This document shows, piece by piece, positions 1 to 7,571 of a stretch of 64,000 nucleotides of DNA. The notes beneath the pieces are model-generated. The model worked only from the letters and a program-made list of their open reading frames with translations, was not told where the DNA came from and ran no database searches. This stretch comes from Ignavibacteriales bacterium. Lineage in GTDB: Bacteria > Bacteroidota > Ignavibacteria > Ignavibacteriales > Ignavibacteriaceae. Position 1 is the stretch's first letter, and each line of letters begins with the position of its first letter. The translations under genes and the position numbers were made by a program. The DNA lies in assembly GCA_012517155.1 (NCBI GenBank), contig JAAYVN010000078.1, positions 1 through 64,000 of the forward strand, read 5' to 3'.

Positions 1-1
1 A

Positions 2-2416
2 ATTAAGGAAGTTACAAGTCCTGATGCCCCATTCATTTTTAACGGGAATAATGGCGAAGTATTTTTAGTCAATTTGACAAGATTTGAAATGGGGAAGATT
101 GAATTGACGGGGAGCAGTAATTTTGGTGAAACCTGGGATATTGATTATTATGATATTCAACATAACCGTTATGTGCATAATCCGGTAGGACGAATGGAAA
201 AAGACGGAACCATTAATGTATGGTTTGAATCATCTATAGTGAAGAAATTTCAGAATAAGAATTATCAGAGCTATGACATTTACCGGGTAAGCTCAACTGA
301 CAAGGGGAAAACGTGGAGCACAGCTATTCAGGTAACTCATTTCACGGGGCAAGACAGATTTCCGCATATGACATTTTATGGTGAGAAATCAATAATGAAT
401 TTCAGATCGGACAGAAATGATCCGGAGAAACGATATAGTTTTTATTTTGGGGAACTGACCGACACATCAGATCTAAACGCTCCTCCATACCTGTATGGTT
501 ATAAGAATGAATTTCCGAATCCAGATTTTTCAAATCTTCTTATTAATGCTTTTGTGGGATCGGATATAAATGCTGAGGGGGTTAAGTACATATTTGCGAC
601 AGATAATAAAACCGACTCGATAGAACTTTTTGACGATGGGTGTCATTCTGATGGCGAGGCAGGAGATTTTGTTTTCGGAAATACTCTTTATCGTATGGAA
701 CAGGCAACTAATTACAGGGGAAGCTTTTCTGTTACTGATATTAAGAAAACAAACGCAATTTTCAGTGCAAGGAGTATTTTTCCATTAGCAGGAGCTGGTG
801 ATAAGGTTACTTTTAATATAAATAAATTTTCTTTTACTTTGAGTAATAAAGGAATGATTTCCGGGTTATATGATGGTGTGCCTGTTTTATTTTCCGGGGG
901 ATTTATTATCACGGGTTTTTCAAACAGTATACTTTGGGGGAGCGGAATGATGCCGGGAGCGTTGGTGGAGGATTATTATCCGGGGAGAGTGGGCTCTTCT
1001 GCAGATGATCTCAAAAACAGGATTTTCACTATTAAATCAACAGATGCAGCGTTCGCACCTTCATGGCAAGCGTGGAAAACCGCAGTGGAACTGGGTGCGA
1101 GATTTTATGACGGCGATAAGGACGGAATTTATAATCCGAAAGATTTGAACAACAATTCGCAGTGGGATCCCTTTGAGGACAGACCTGATTTACTGGGGGA
1201 TATGACGGCGTTTTGTGTATATAATGATGGTGTTCCGGCTAACTTAAGACCTTATCGATGCCCTCCTCAGGAGATTGAGGTAAGCCAGACTGTATTTGCG
1301 TCCGGAAATCGACAGGAAGGGGCATTCAGCAATAGTGTTTTTATTCGCTACTCCTTAGTGAATAAAAATCCATTGATACCGGTTATGGATGATGTTTTAT
1401 TTGGGTTCTGGGGAGACCCGGATCTGGGGAATTCCACTGATGATATGATAGGCAGCGATACCCTTCACCAATCTGTTTTTTTATATAACAAGACTTCTGA
1501 TTCTTGGTTTGGTACAAATCCTCCCGCTCTGTTTTCAAAAGTTGTTCAGGGACCTGTGGGTTATTTTGCGGGAGAGACTTATACTGATGTAAATCAGAAC
1601 TCCCAGTATGATGTGGGTATTGATATTCCATTGGATACGGCATTTAACCGATTGGGTAATTATCTTGGTTATGAATCATTTCCGGGAGCAAAGAATGTTC
1701 CGGTATATGCAACGGCTTGTTATCTTGAACAGAGCCTGACACCGGACGATCCCAATTTGCTATGGGAAGTGAGAAATTCACTCAGAGGGCTCTCAAGAAC
1801 ATCCGGGCAACCTATCAACCCGTGCAATTTTTATTTTGGTTTGGTAGCAGGAGGAGTGAATTGCGAAGATATAAATAAAAGAATGATATTTTCCGGAGAT
1901 CCAGTAACGAATTATGGTTGGATTTGTAACTATTCGACAGATCAGAGGACGCTTATCTCGACTGGTCCTTTTAAGCTGGAATATGATAAACCGGTGGATA
2001 TAATAGTTGCATATGTAATGGGGAGGGGGAGTGATCAATTTAATTCGATAGATGTTGCAAGGGAATACGCAGGTGTTATTCAGAGTTCTTATGAACAGAA
2101 TTTCCCTGAAATGTATAGTTATAAGGAAATCAATGATACTTTTCTGATAATTGGCAGTTATGAACTTTTTCAGAATCATCCGAATCCGTTTAATCCTTAT
2201 ACCATCATAAAGTATACAGTAGAATCAAAATCCAGAGTAACTGTCCGGGTGTTCGATATACTTGGAAGGGAAGTAGCCACACCTGTAGATGAGGAGAAGG
2301 AAGCAGGGAATTATCAGATAAGATTTGATGCCGGAATTCTTTCAAGCGGAGTTTATTTTTATCAGCTACACGCAGGGGATTACGTAAGTACGAAGAAAAT
2401 GATACTCCTCCGCTGA
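2..2416 (+). CDS. Secreted T9SS-sorted Asp-box (BNR-like) protein, 5' end missing
   Basis: The reading frame is open from base 2, so the gene starts left of the window; the TTG at 74 is only an internal codon. About 804 residues are visible. Two Asp-box-like motifs, SSNFGETWD and SSTDKGKTWS, lie near the visible N-terminus, which suggests a sialidase-type beta-propeller outside this fragment. The middle contains acidic DGDKDGIYNP and DVNQNSQYDV stretches that resemble calcium-binding dockerin-like loops. The last ~85 residues form a T9SS type A sorting domain: NHPNPFNPYTIIKYTV, then FDILGREVA, SGVYFYQL and the terminal KKMILLR. Such proteins are exported by Sec, then passed over the outer membrane and anchored or released. 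The substrate cannot be told. The left part of the protein is unknown. Confidence 0.85.
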   Translation: MKEVTSPDAPFIFNGNNGEVFLVNLTRFEMGKIELTGSSNFGETWDIDYYDIQHNRYVHNPVGRMEKDGTINVWFESSIVKKFQNKNYQSYDIYRVSSTDKGKTWSTAIQVTHFTGQDRFPHMTFYGEKSIMNFRSDRNDPEKRYSFYFGELTDTSDLNAPPYLYGYKNEFPNPDFSNLLINAFVGSDINAEGVKYIFATDNKTDSIELFDDGCHSDGEAGDFVFGNTLYRMEQATNYRGSFSVTDIKKTNAIFSARSIFPLAGAGDKVTFNINKFSFTLSNKGMISGLYDGVPVLFSGGFIITGFSNSILWGSGMMPGALVEDYYPGRVGSSADDLKNRIFTIKSTDAAFAPSWQAWKTAVELGARFYDGDKDGIYNPKDLNNNSQWDPFEDRPDLLGDMTAFCVYNDGVPANLRPYRCPPQEIEVSQTVFASGNRQEGAFSNSVFIRYSLVNKNPLIPVMDDVLFGFWGDPDLGNSTDDMIGSDTLHQSVFLYNKTSDSWFGTNPPALFSKVVQGPVGYFAGETYTDVNQNSQYDVGIDIPLDTAFNRLGNYLGYESFPGAKNVPVYATACYLEQSLTPDDPNLLWEVRNSLRGLSRTSGQPINPCNFYFGLVAGGVNCEDINKRMIFSGDPVTNYGWICNYSTDQRTLISTGPFKLEYDKPVDIIVAYVMGRGSDQFNSIDVAREYAGVIQSSYEQNFPEMYSYKEINDTFLIIGSYELFQNHPNPFNPYTIIKYTVESKSRVTVRVFDILGREVATPVDEEKEAGNYQIRFDAGILSSGVYFYQLHAGDYVSTKKMILLR

Positions 2417-2478
2417 GAGGATACCTTATGATTATTCTTTTTTGGTTTGCTGATTTTTAGATTCAGGAAGAAGAGTTT

Positions 2479-2520
2479 TCCCACAGATTCCCACAGATTA
2501 CACACAGATTCTCACAGATT
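2479..2520. repeat. Short direct repeat, four CACAGATT cores
   Basis: Four copies of the core CACAGATT occur with 10-11 bp spacing (TCCCACAGAT twice, then ACACACAGAT and TCTCACAGAT). Similar dispersed intergenic words are familiar to me from Bacteroidota genomes, but their role is not known to me. The helical-turn spacing would place each copy on the same DNA face. Confidence 0.75.
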
Positions 2521-2685
2521 ATTCAACCGACAGGGTGCTGAAGAACTAAAAGTTAAAAAACTCTCCGGTTTTCTATTTTTCCCACAATTTCAATCATTTA
2601 ATTGATTTTTTTACTTTTTTAGGGAGTGCGGGTTGTACTCAGGAAGGTCTGTGTCTGATGCTGTGGAGGATGACTCTAGCACGGG

Positions 2686-2732
2686 TTTACCACGGCTTTT
2701 GTACGGCTTTACCACGGATTTACTACGGTTTT
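2686..2732 (-). repeat. 11-bp tandem repeat array, copy 1 (four units)
   Basis: Read on the minus strand the unit is GCCGTGGTAAA or GCCGTACAAAA, with first-base changes in two of the four units. The array shares a 24-base exact match (2694-2717, minus) with the second array at 44403-44426 (plus). The two arrays point in opposite directions. Confidence 0.85.
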
Positions 2733-2808
2733 AGGATGAAAGAAAACCGATGGAAGGGAGTGGGGGTGGGGTTATGCGGATTTTTTTTTGATTTTTATGA
2801 AAAAAGAC

Positions 2809-2837
2809 TTGACTTTTAAGAAAAAAAGTTGTAAATA
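2809..2837 (+). promoter_or_regulatory. Candidate promoter of the DnaE-like gene
   Basis: TTGACT at 2809-2814 and TAAATA at 2832-2837 are 17 bp apart, a close fit to a sigma-70 -35/-10 pair, and lie 22 bp before the ATG. The start site would fall inside the inverted repeat at 2837-2858. Strength and use are inferred only. Confidence 0.45.
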
Positions 2838-2858
2838 TAGTGGTCAAAAAACTACTAT
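2837..2858. promoter_or_regulatory. Inverted repeat touching the start codon of the DnaE-like gene
   Basis: ATAGTGGT (2837-2844) and ACTACTAT (2851-2858) match as an inverted repeat in 7 of 8 positions around a CAAAAA spacer. It sits between the candidate -10 and the ATG at 2859, a typical place for a repressor operator. No known operator consensus is matched. Confidence 0.35.
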
Positions 2859-4559
2859 ATGAGTATGGATTACGATTTTTCTGAGTTAGATAACGGATTA
2901 ATGGATTTAGCAGATTATAAGCTTCCGCAGCACCGCGGAAGGAGTCCCCAAATAATATCCCTGCATCCTGCTCTTCCACGAGGTCAAAGGGGAGTGGTTT
3001 TTGATATTTATGATTATGATATGCTATTTGGGGATGAAGGGACTAAAAAACTGATTCGGGAGGGGAATACTATAGGCTGTTTCTATATTGAGTCTCCGGG
3101 AATGCGCTCTCTTCTTAAACGGCTTTCTGTTGATACGTTTGAGATGCTTACTGCGGCAAGTTCAATAATACGTCCGGGGGTTGCTGAGAGCGGAATGATG
3201 AAGGAGTTTATTGACAGACATCTGAATCCGGGACTCCGAAAGTATATGATTCCGAAAATGGAAGAGTATCTAGCGGAAACTTATGGAGTTATGATTTATC
3301 AGGAGGATGTTCTGAAAGTTGTACACCATATTGCCGGGCTTACATTAGAGGAGGCTGACTTGCTACGCCGCGCAATGAGCGGGAAAATGCGTTCACCTGA
3401 TACCATGAGGCGACTTCAAGAGAAATTCCTTGCCTCTGCCATGATGAATGGAGTGTCAAAATGCATAACTGAAGAACTGTGGCGACAGGTTTCATCTTTT
3501 GCGGGTTACGCATTCTGTAAGGCACACAGTGCATCTTTTGCCCTTCTTTCATTTCAGGTGGCATACTTAAAATCACATTATCCGGCCGAGTTTCTTGCTT
3601 CTGTGCTAAGTAATCAGGGGGGATATTATTCTCCGGCTGTTTATGTTCAGGAGGCGAAAAGACTTGGTATTAAAATAGAACTTCCTTCTGTTAATGAAAG
3701 CCAGCATGACTATACGGGGAGTGGAAGAAGAATACGAATAGGACTGATGGCTGTTAAAAATCTTTCAGCCGCCAGTATTAAACGGATTGTGAGTGAAAGA
3801 GAGGAAAATGGAAAGTACGTTTCGTTATCAGATTTTATAGTCCGGGTGAGACTTGGTTTTGAGGAGAACGCTAAACTTATAAGATGCGGGGCTATGGATT
3901 GTTTCAAGTATTCCCGCCCAAGTCTTATGAGACTTTTGGATATTTATCTGCGTCAAAGGAAAATTCTTGAAGAGAGTTATAACGATCTTTTTTTTCATGA
4001 GAGTTTCAAGATGGAAAAAGAGACTGTTACTGATTCAGAATACTCAGTCGAAGAAAAATGCAGAATTGAAATGGAAACATTCGATTATATGGTTACCCGC
4101 CATCCGCTTAACTTTTTTGAGGACTGGATTAGCGGGAGTGGGATAATTACTGCCGATTCAATGAGAAAATATAATGGCAAAAAAGTTAAAATGGCGGGAT
4201 GGTACATGACTTCGAAACGGATCAAAACCAAGAAAGGGGAAATAATGAAATTTATTTCGCTTGAGGATTTGACGGGCACATTCGAAGCAGTTATTTTTCC
4301 TAGAGCGTACGAGAAATTTGCAGCCGATACTCTATCTATGGGACCCTTTGTGCTTGAGGGGACAGTGGATGCGGCGGCAGGAAATAATCTGATAGTTGAA
4401 AAACTGGAAGTACTAACTTCTATTGAGTTGAGAAGCAGTATTCAAAAGGATAGTTCGGAACACAATTATTACGGGGACACGGAAAAATTCAGCGACGACG
4501 AGCTGGGACTAGTGGAAAGACTCGGGAAAGAAAAGCTTCGTATTGCTTATGCAAGTTGA
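2859..4559 (+). CDS. Orphan C-terminal half of a DnaE/ImuC-type DNA polymerase III alpha subunit
   Basis: The 566 residues align by eye with the part of bacterial DnaE/ImuC after the palm. There is a short novel N-terminus, then the finger block (IREGNTIGCFYIESPGMRSL, IIRPG, GVMIYQEDV, around residues 65-155). Next is FAGYAFCKAHSASFALLSF near 215, the GYYSPAVYVQEAKRLGI stretch that is most like ImuC/DnaE2, and an OB fold (GWYMTSKRIKTKKGE to VIFPRAYEKF, roughly 440-530). The PHP domain and the palm motif PDxDxDF with its catalytic aspartates are absent, against about 1000-1170 residues for whole enzymes. An in-frame stop at 2838 shows that the N-terminal half is not just upstream. It cannot polymerise DNA alone. 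It may be a decayed copy or one half of a split enzyme. Confidence 0.8.
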   Translation: MSMDYDFSELDNGLMDLADYKLPQHRGRSPQIISLHPALPRGQRGVVFDIYDYDMLFGDEGTKKLIREGNTIGCFYIESPGMRSLLKRLSVDTFEMLTAASSIIRPGVAESGMMKEFIDRHLNPGLRKYMIPKMEEYLAETYGVMIYQEDVLKVVHHIAGLTLEEADLLRRAMSGKMRSPDTMRRLQEKFLASAMMNGVSKCITEELWRQVSSFAGYAFCKAHSASFALLSFQVAYLKSHYPAEFLASVLSNQGGYYSPAVYVQEAKRLGIKIELPSVNESQHDYTGSGRRIRIGLMAVKNLSAASIKRIVSEREENGKYVSLSDFIVRVRLGFEENAKLIRCGAMDCFKYSRPSLMRLLDIYLRQRKILEESYNDLFFHESFKMEKETVTDSEYSVEEKCRIEMETFDYMVTRHPLNFFEDWISGSGIITADSMRKYNGKKVKMAGWYMTSKRIKTKKGEIMKFISLEDLTGTFEAVIFPRAYEKFAADTLSMGPFVLEGTVDAAAGNNLIVEKLEVLTSIELRSSIQKDSSEHNYYGDTEKFSDDELGLVERLGKEKLRIAYAS

Positions 4560-4674
4560 AAATTTTGAATAATTCCGTATATTTATTATTTAAATTATAC
4601 TTTAAACTTGAAACTTGTGTGTTTCTAAAGTAATCTAATAATTATCAATTAAATTAATTATTCGTGAGGTGTAT

Positions 4675-5823
4675 GTGATAATTGGAGTTCCAAAGGAGAT
4701 AATGAATGGTGAAAACCGTGTTGCTCTTGTTCCTGATGTAGCTTCCAGGCTCAAAAAAGGAGGTTTTGAAGTTCTGATTGAGAAGAATGCGGGGCTAAGT
4801 GCCGGATTTACTGATGAACAGTATTTGAAAGCAGGAGCATTAATAGTTGATACTGCTGAGGAGGTTTATTCTAAAGGGGATGTGATTCTTAAAGTCCAAT
4901 TACCTGTATTGAATGAAAAAACCAATAAACATGAAAAAGACATGCTCAGGCAAGGAACTTTGCTAATAAGTTTTCAATATGCACTAAATTATCCTACCAG
5001 GGCAAAAGAGCTTGCTGAAAAAGGGATTAACAGTATTGCTATGGACTTAATTCCAAGAACTACACTTGCACAAAAAATGGATGCATTAAGTTCACAAGCT
5101 AACGTTGCGGGTTATAAATCTGTTCTTCTATGTGCCAATCATCTTGGCAAAATGTTTCCTCTTCTTATGACGGCAGCCGGAACCGTTAATCCCGCTAAAG
5201 TTGTGATTATGGGAGCCGGAGTTGCCGGGTTACAGGCTTTGGGAACCGCCAAAAGACTTGGAGCAGTTGTGGAAGTGAGTGATATTCGTCCTGCTGTTAA
5301 AGAAGAAGTTAAATCGTTAGGGGGAAAATTTATTGAACTGGATTCAACTGAAAATTTGCAGGATGAAAGAGGATATGCAAAAGAGGTTTCTGAAGAGTTT
5401 CTGAGAAAACAGAAAGAGCTTCTCTTTAAGCATGTTACGGAAGCGGATATTGTAATTACCACGGCGCTTGTGCCCGGGAAGAAAGCCCCGATATTAGTGA
5501 CTGAGGAAATGGTTAAGCATATGCGGGAGGGGAGTGTTGTACTTGATATGGCAGTTGAATTTGGCGGGAATTGTGAGGTGAGTGAAAACGGAAAAACAGT
5601 TAAGAAATATGGTGTCACAATTATTGGCGAACCGAATCTGGCATCACTTGTACCTCATCATGCCAGTGAACTTTATTCTAAGAATTTATTGAGTCTTATA
5701 CAGCATATTTCCAAAGATGGAAAAGTTGAGCTTAATTTTGGTGACGAGATAGTAAGTAATTCTGTTGTCACATATAATGGTGAAATCGCTAACAAGCGAG
5801 TTAAAGATTTATTAAATATATAG
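4675..5823 (+). CDS. pntA: NAD(P) transhydrogenase subunit alpha part 1 (NAD-binding, domain I)
   Basis: This is the soluble NAD(H)-binding subunit of the proton-translocating transhydrogenase, which drives NADH + NADP+ to NADPH using the proton gradient. The start GVPKE, the nucleotide-binding GAGVAGLQALGTAKRLGA (from residue 180) with VSDIRP, and the late HHASELYSKNLLSL stretch are typical of PntAA. The GTG at 4675 is preferred because GAGGT lies just before it at 4666-4670 and it gives the usual MIIGVPKE start; a GTG at 4669 in the same frame overlaps that ribosome site. pntAB follows after 8 bases and pntB 3 bases later, so they form one operon. The split three-gene form is common outside the enterobacteria. 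Confidence 0.95.
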   Translation: MIIGVPKEIMNGENRVALVPDVASRLKKGGFEVLIEKNAGLSAGFTDEQYLKAGALIVDTAEEVYSKGDVILKVQLPVLNEKTNKHEKDMLRQGTLLISFQYALNYPTRAKELAEKGINSIAMDLIPRTTLAQKMDALSSQANVAGYKSVLLCANHLGKMFPLLMTAAGTVNPAKVVIMGAGVAGLQALGTAKRLGAVVEVSDIRPAVKEEVKSLGGKFIELDSTENLQDERGYAKEVSEEFLRKQKELLFKHVTEADIVITTALVPGKKAPILVTEEMVKHMREGSVVLDMAVEFGGNCEVSENGKTVKKYGVTIIGEPNLASLVPHHASELYSKNLLSLIQHISKDGKVELNFGDEIVSNSVVTYNGEIANKRVKDLLNI

Positions 5824-5831
5824 AGGAGAGT

Positions 5832-6119
5832 ATGGAACATTCAAGTTTATTTATGATGATCTATGTTTTTGTATTGGCGATCTTTGTTGGCTTTGAGTTG
5901 ATTACGAAAGTCCCCCCAACGTTGCACACTCCTTTAATGTCCGGTTCCAATGCAATTTCAGGGATAACGATTGTTGGTGCTCTCCTGAGTGCCGGCATGG
6001 AAGAATTTCATATAAGCACTATACTGGGAATGATAGCAATTATTTTTGCAACGATAAACGTGGTTGGGGGTTTTCTCGTAACAGACCGTATGTTAAAAAT
6101 GTTTAAGAAGAGGAAATAA
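5832..6119 (+). CDS. pntAB: NAD(P) transhydrogenase subunit alpha part 2 (membrane, PntAB)
   Basis: A 95-residue protein with three hydrophobic segments, corresponding to the membrane part of PntA that is separate in three-subunit transhydrogenases. The motif PPTLHTPLMSGSNAISGI (from about residue 28) is the family hallmark and forms part of the proton channel with PntB. The ribosome site GAGGAGAG stands just before the ATG. It lies between pntAA and pntB with single-digit gaps, so expression is almost surely linked. Confidence 0.95.
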   Translation: MEHSSLFMMIYVFVLAIFVGFELITKVPPTLHTPLMSGSNAISGITIVGALLSAGMEEFHISTILGMIAIIFATINVVGGFLVTDRMLKMFKKRK

Positions 6120-6122
6120 AAT

Positions 6123-7523
6123 ATGGAAATTATTAACAACATCATTTTAGTTTCTTATCTGGTTTCCTCAGTGCTGTTTATTCTGGGAATAAAAAACCTG
6201 TCCTCCCCAAAAACTGCCCGAAAAGGGAATTTTTATGCAAGTCTTGGAATGTTGCTTGCGATTGTGGCAACATTATTCGATCAGAATGTTCTGACATTCG
6301 AGTGGATTATTATAGGGTTAATTGTAGGTTCAGCTATTGGTACAATACTGGCTTTAAAAGTTGAAATGACAGGCATGCCACAAATGGTGGGATTACTAAA
6401 CGGTTTTGGTGGAGGTGCCTCAACTCTTGTTGCAATCGCAGAGTTTTACAAGATACTTTATAATCCAAATATTCCAGTAACTTCAATGGATGCCGGTACA
6501 ATAATTCTTAGTATTTTAATTGGTGGGGTTACCTTTACGGGTTCATTAATTGCTTTCGGTAAATTACAAGGTCTTGTAAGCGGAAAAGTAATTAAATATC
6601 CGGGACAGCATCCGCTTAATGCACTGCTTCTAATATCTGTAATAGTATTGGGGGTACTCTTTGTTTTTGATCCTCATAACACGAGCTATATCCTGATAGT
6701 TACTGCAATTTCTCTGATTATTGGTGTGTTAATCGTTTTGCCTATAGGCGGAGCCGATATGCCAGTAGCGATCTCACTTCTTAACTCTTATTCAGGACTT
6801 GCAGCAGCTTCAACCGGTTTTGTGTTAAGCAATAATGAGCTAATTATCGCAGGGGCGCTTGTAGGAGCCTCCGGTATAATCCTTACAAATATTATGTGTA
6901 AAGGGATGAACCGTTCTTTAATGAATGTTGTACTCGGAGGATGGGAATCTGCAGGTACAGTTACTACAGCAAGCACAACCTCGCAGAAGGGGAGTGTTAA
7001 ATCAATTGATTCAGAAGAATTAGCGGTTATTTTTGATAATGCAAGCAGTGTTATAGTTGTTCCCGGATACGGAATGGCTGTGGCACAGGCTCAACATGCA
7101 ATAAGAGACTTAACAAACATACTCGAGAAAAAAGGAATAAACGTCAGGTTTGCTATTCATCCTGTTGCCGGCAGAATGCCCGGACATATGAACATACTGC
7201 TAGCAGAGGCAAATATTGACTATGAAAAACTATATTCACTTGAAGATATTAACGATGACTTCCCAAACACAGATGTTGTTTTGATTGTTGGGGCTAACGA
7301 TGTAGTGAATCCAGCAGCACGACACGATCAATCCAGTCCTATTTACGGAATGCCGATTCTAAATGTTGATTATGCGAAGACGGTTATAATAAACAAACGT
7401 TCAATGAATGCGGGTTATGCCGGAATTGATAATGAACTTTTCTTCTACCCAAATGCTTTGATGTACTTTGGAGATGCTAAAGATGCGGTTAGCAAACTAG
7501 TTACAGAAATTAAACAACTATAA
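6123..7523 (+). CDS. pntB: NAD(P) transhydrogenase subunit beta (PntB)
   Basis: This subunit supplies most of the membrane helices and the NADP(H)-binding domain III. The first ~260 residues hold about eight to nine membrane segments, with family blocks MPQMVGLLNGFGGGAS and GADMPVAISLLNSYSGLA. From about residue 305 the soluble domain has VPGYGMAVAQAQHAIRDL and GRMPGHMNILLAEA, followed by GANDVVNPAA, which bind NADP. The length of 466 residues is normal. A strong hairpin at 7531-7554 ends the operon. The malic enzyme gene points towards it; both make NADPH, so the two may serve the same pool. Confidence 0.96.
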   Translation: MEIINNIILVSYLVSSVLFILGIKNLSSPKTARKGNFYASLGMLLAIVATLFDQNVLTFEWIIIGLIVGSAIGTILALKVEMTGMPQMVGLLNGFGGGASTLVAIAEFYKILYNPNIPVTSMDAGTIILSILIGGVTFTGSLIAFGKLQGLVSGKVIKYPGQHPLNALLLISVIVLGVLFVFDPHNTSYILIVTAISLIIGVLIVLPIGGADMPVAISLLNSYSGLAAASTGFVLSNNELIIAGALVGASGIILTNIMCKGMNRSLMNVVLGGWESAGTVTTASTTSQKGSVKSIDSEELAVIFDNASSVIVVPGYGMAVAQAQHAIRDLTNILEKKGINVRFAIHPVAGRMPGHMNILLAEANIDYEKLYSLEDINDDFPNTDVVLIVGANDVVNPAARHDQSSPIYGMPILNVDYAKTVIINKRSMNAGYAGIDNELFFYPNALMYFGDAKDAVSKLVTEIKQL

Positions 7524-7530
7524 ATTACTT

Positions 7531-7564
7531 GGGAGACGGCGGGAGCCGTCTCCCATTTTTATTT
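7531..7564 (+). terminator. Rho-independent terminator of the pnt operon
   Basis: A perfect 10-bp stem, GGGAGACGGC (7531-7540) with GCCGTCTCCC (7545-7554) around a GGGA loop, is followed by ATTTTTATTT. The T-run is on the plus-strand side, so it mainly serves pntB. The converging malic enzyme transcript could also use the stem. Confidence 0.88.
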
Positions 7565-7571
7565 ACTCTCT

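Larger units (their letters stand above)
2417..2858. other. 442-bp intergenic gap with two short repeat clusters
   Basis: No credible gene is seen here. The gap holds a cluster of about 10-bp CACAGATT repeats (2479-2520), an array of 11-bp units (2686-2732) and a promoter-like pair just before the polymerase-like gene. No clear terminator hairpin for the upstream gene was found. Confidence 0.7.

Noticed and set aside
2731-2979. 82-codon minus-strand frame over the start of the DnaE-like gene
   Set aside because: Low-complexity residues, no ribosome site, and it overlaps the promoter and coding start of a recognisable gene.
5139-5618. 159-codon frame antisense to pntAA
   Set aside because: It is a shadow of a well-conserved gene; Ser/Thr/Leu-rich composition is typical of antisense frames.
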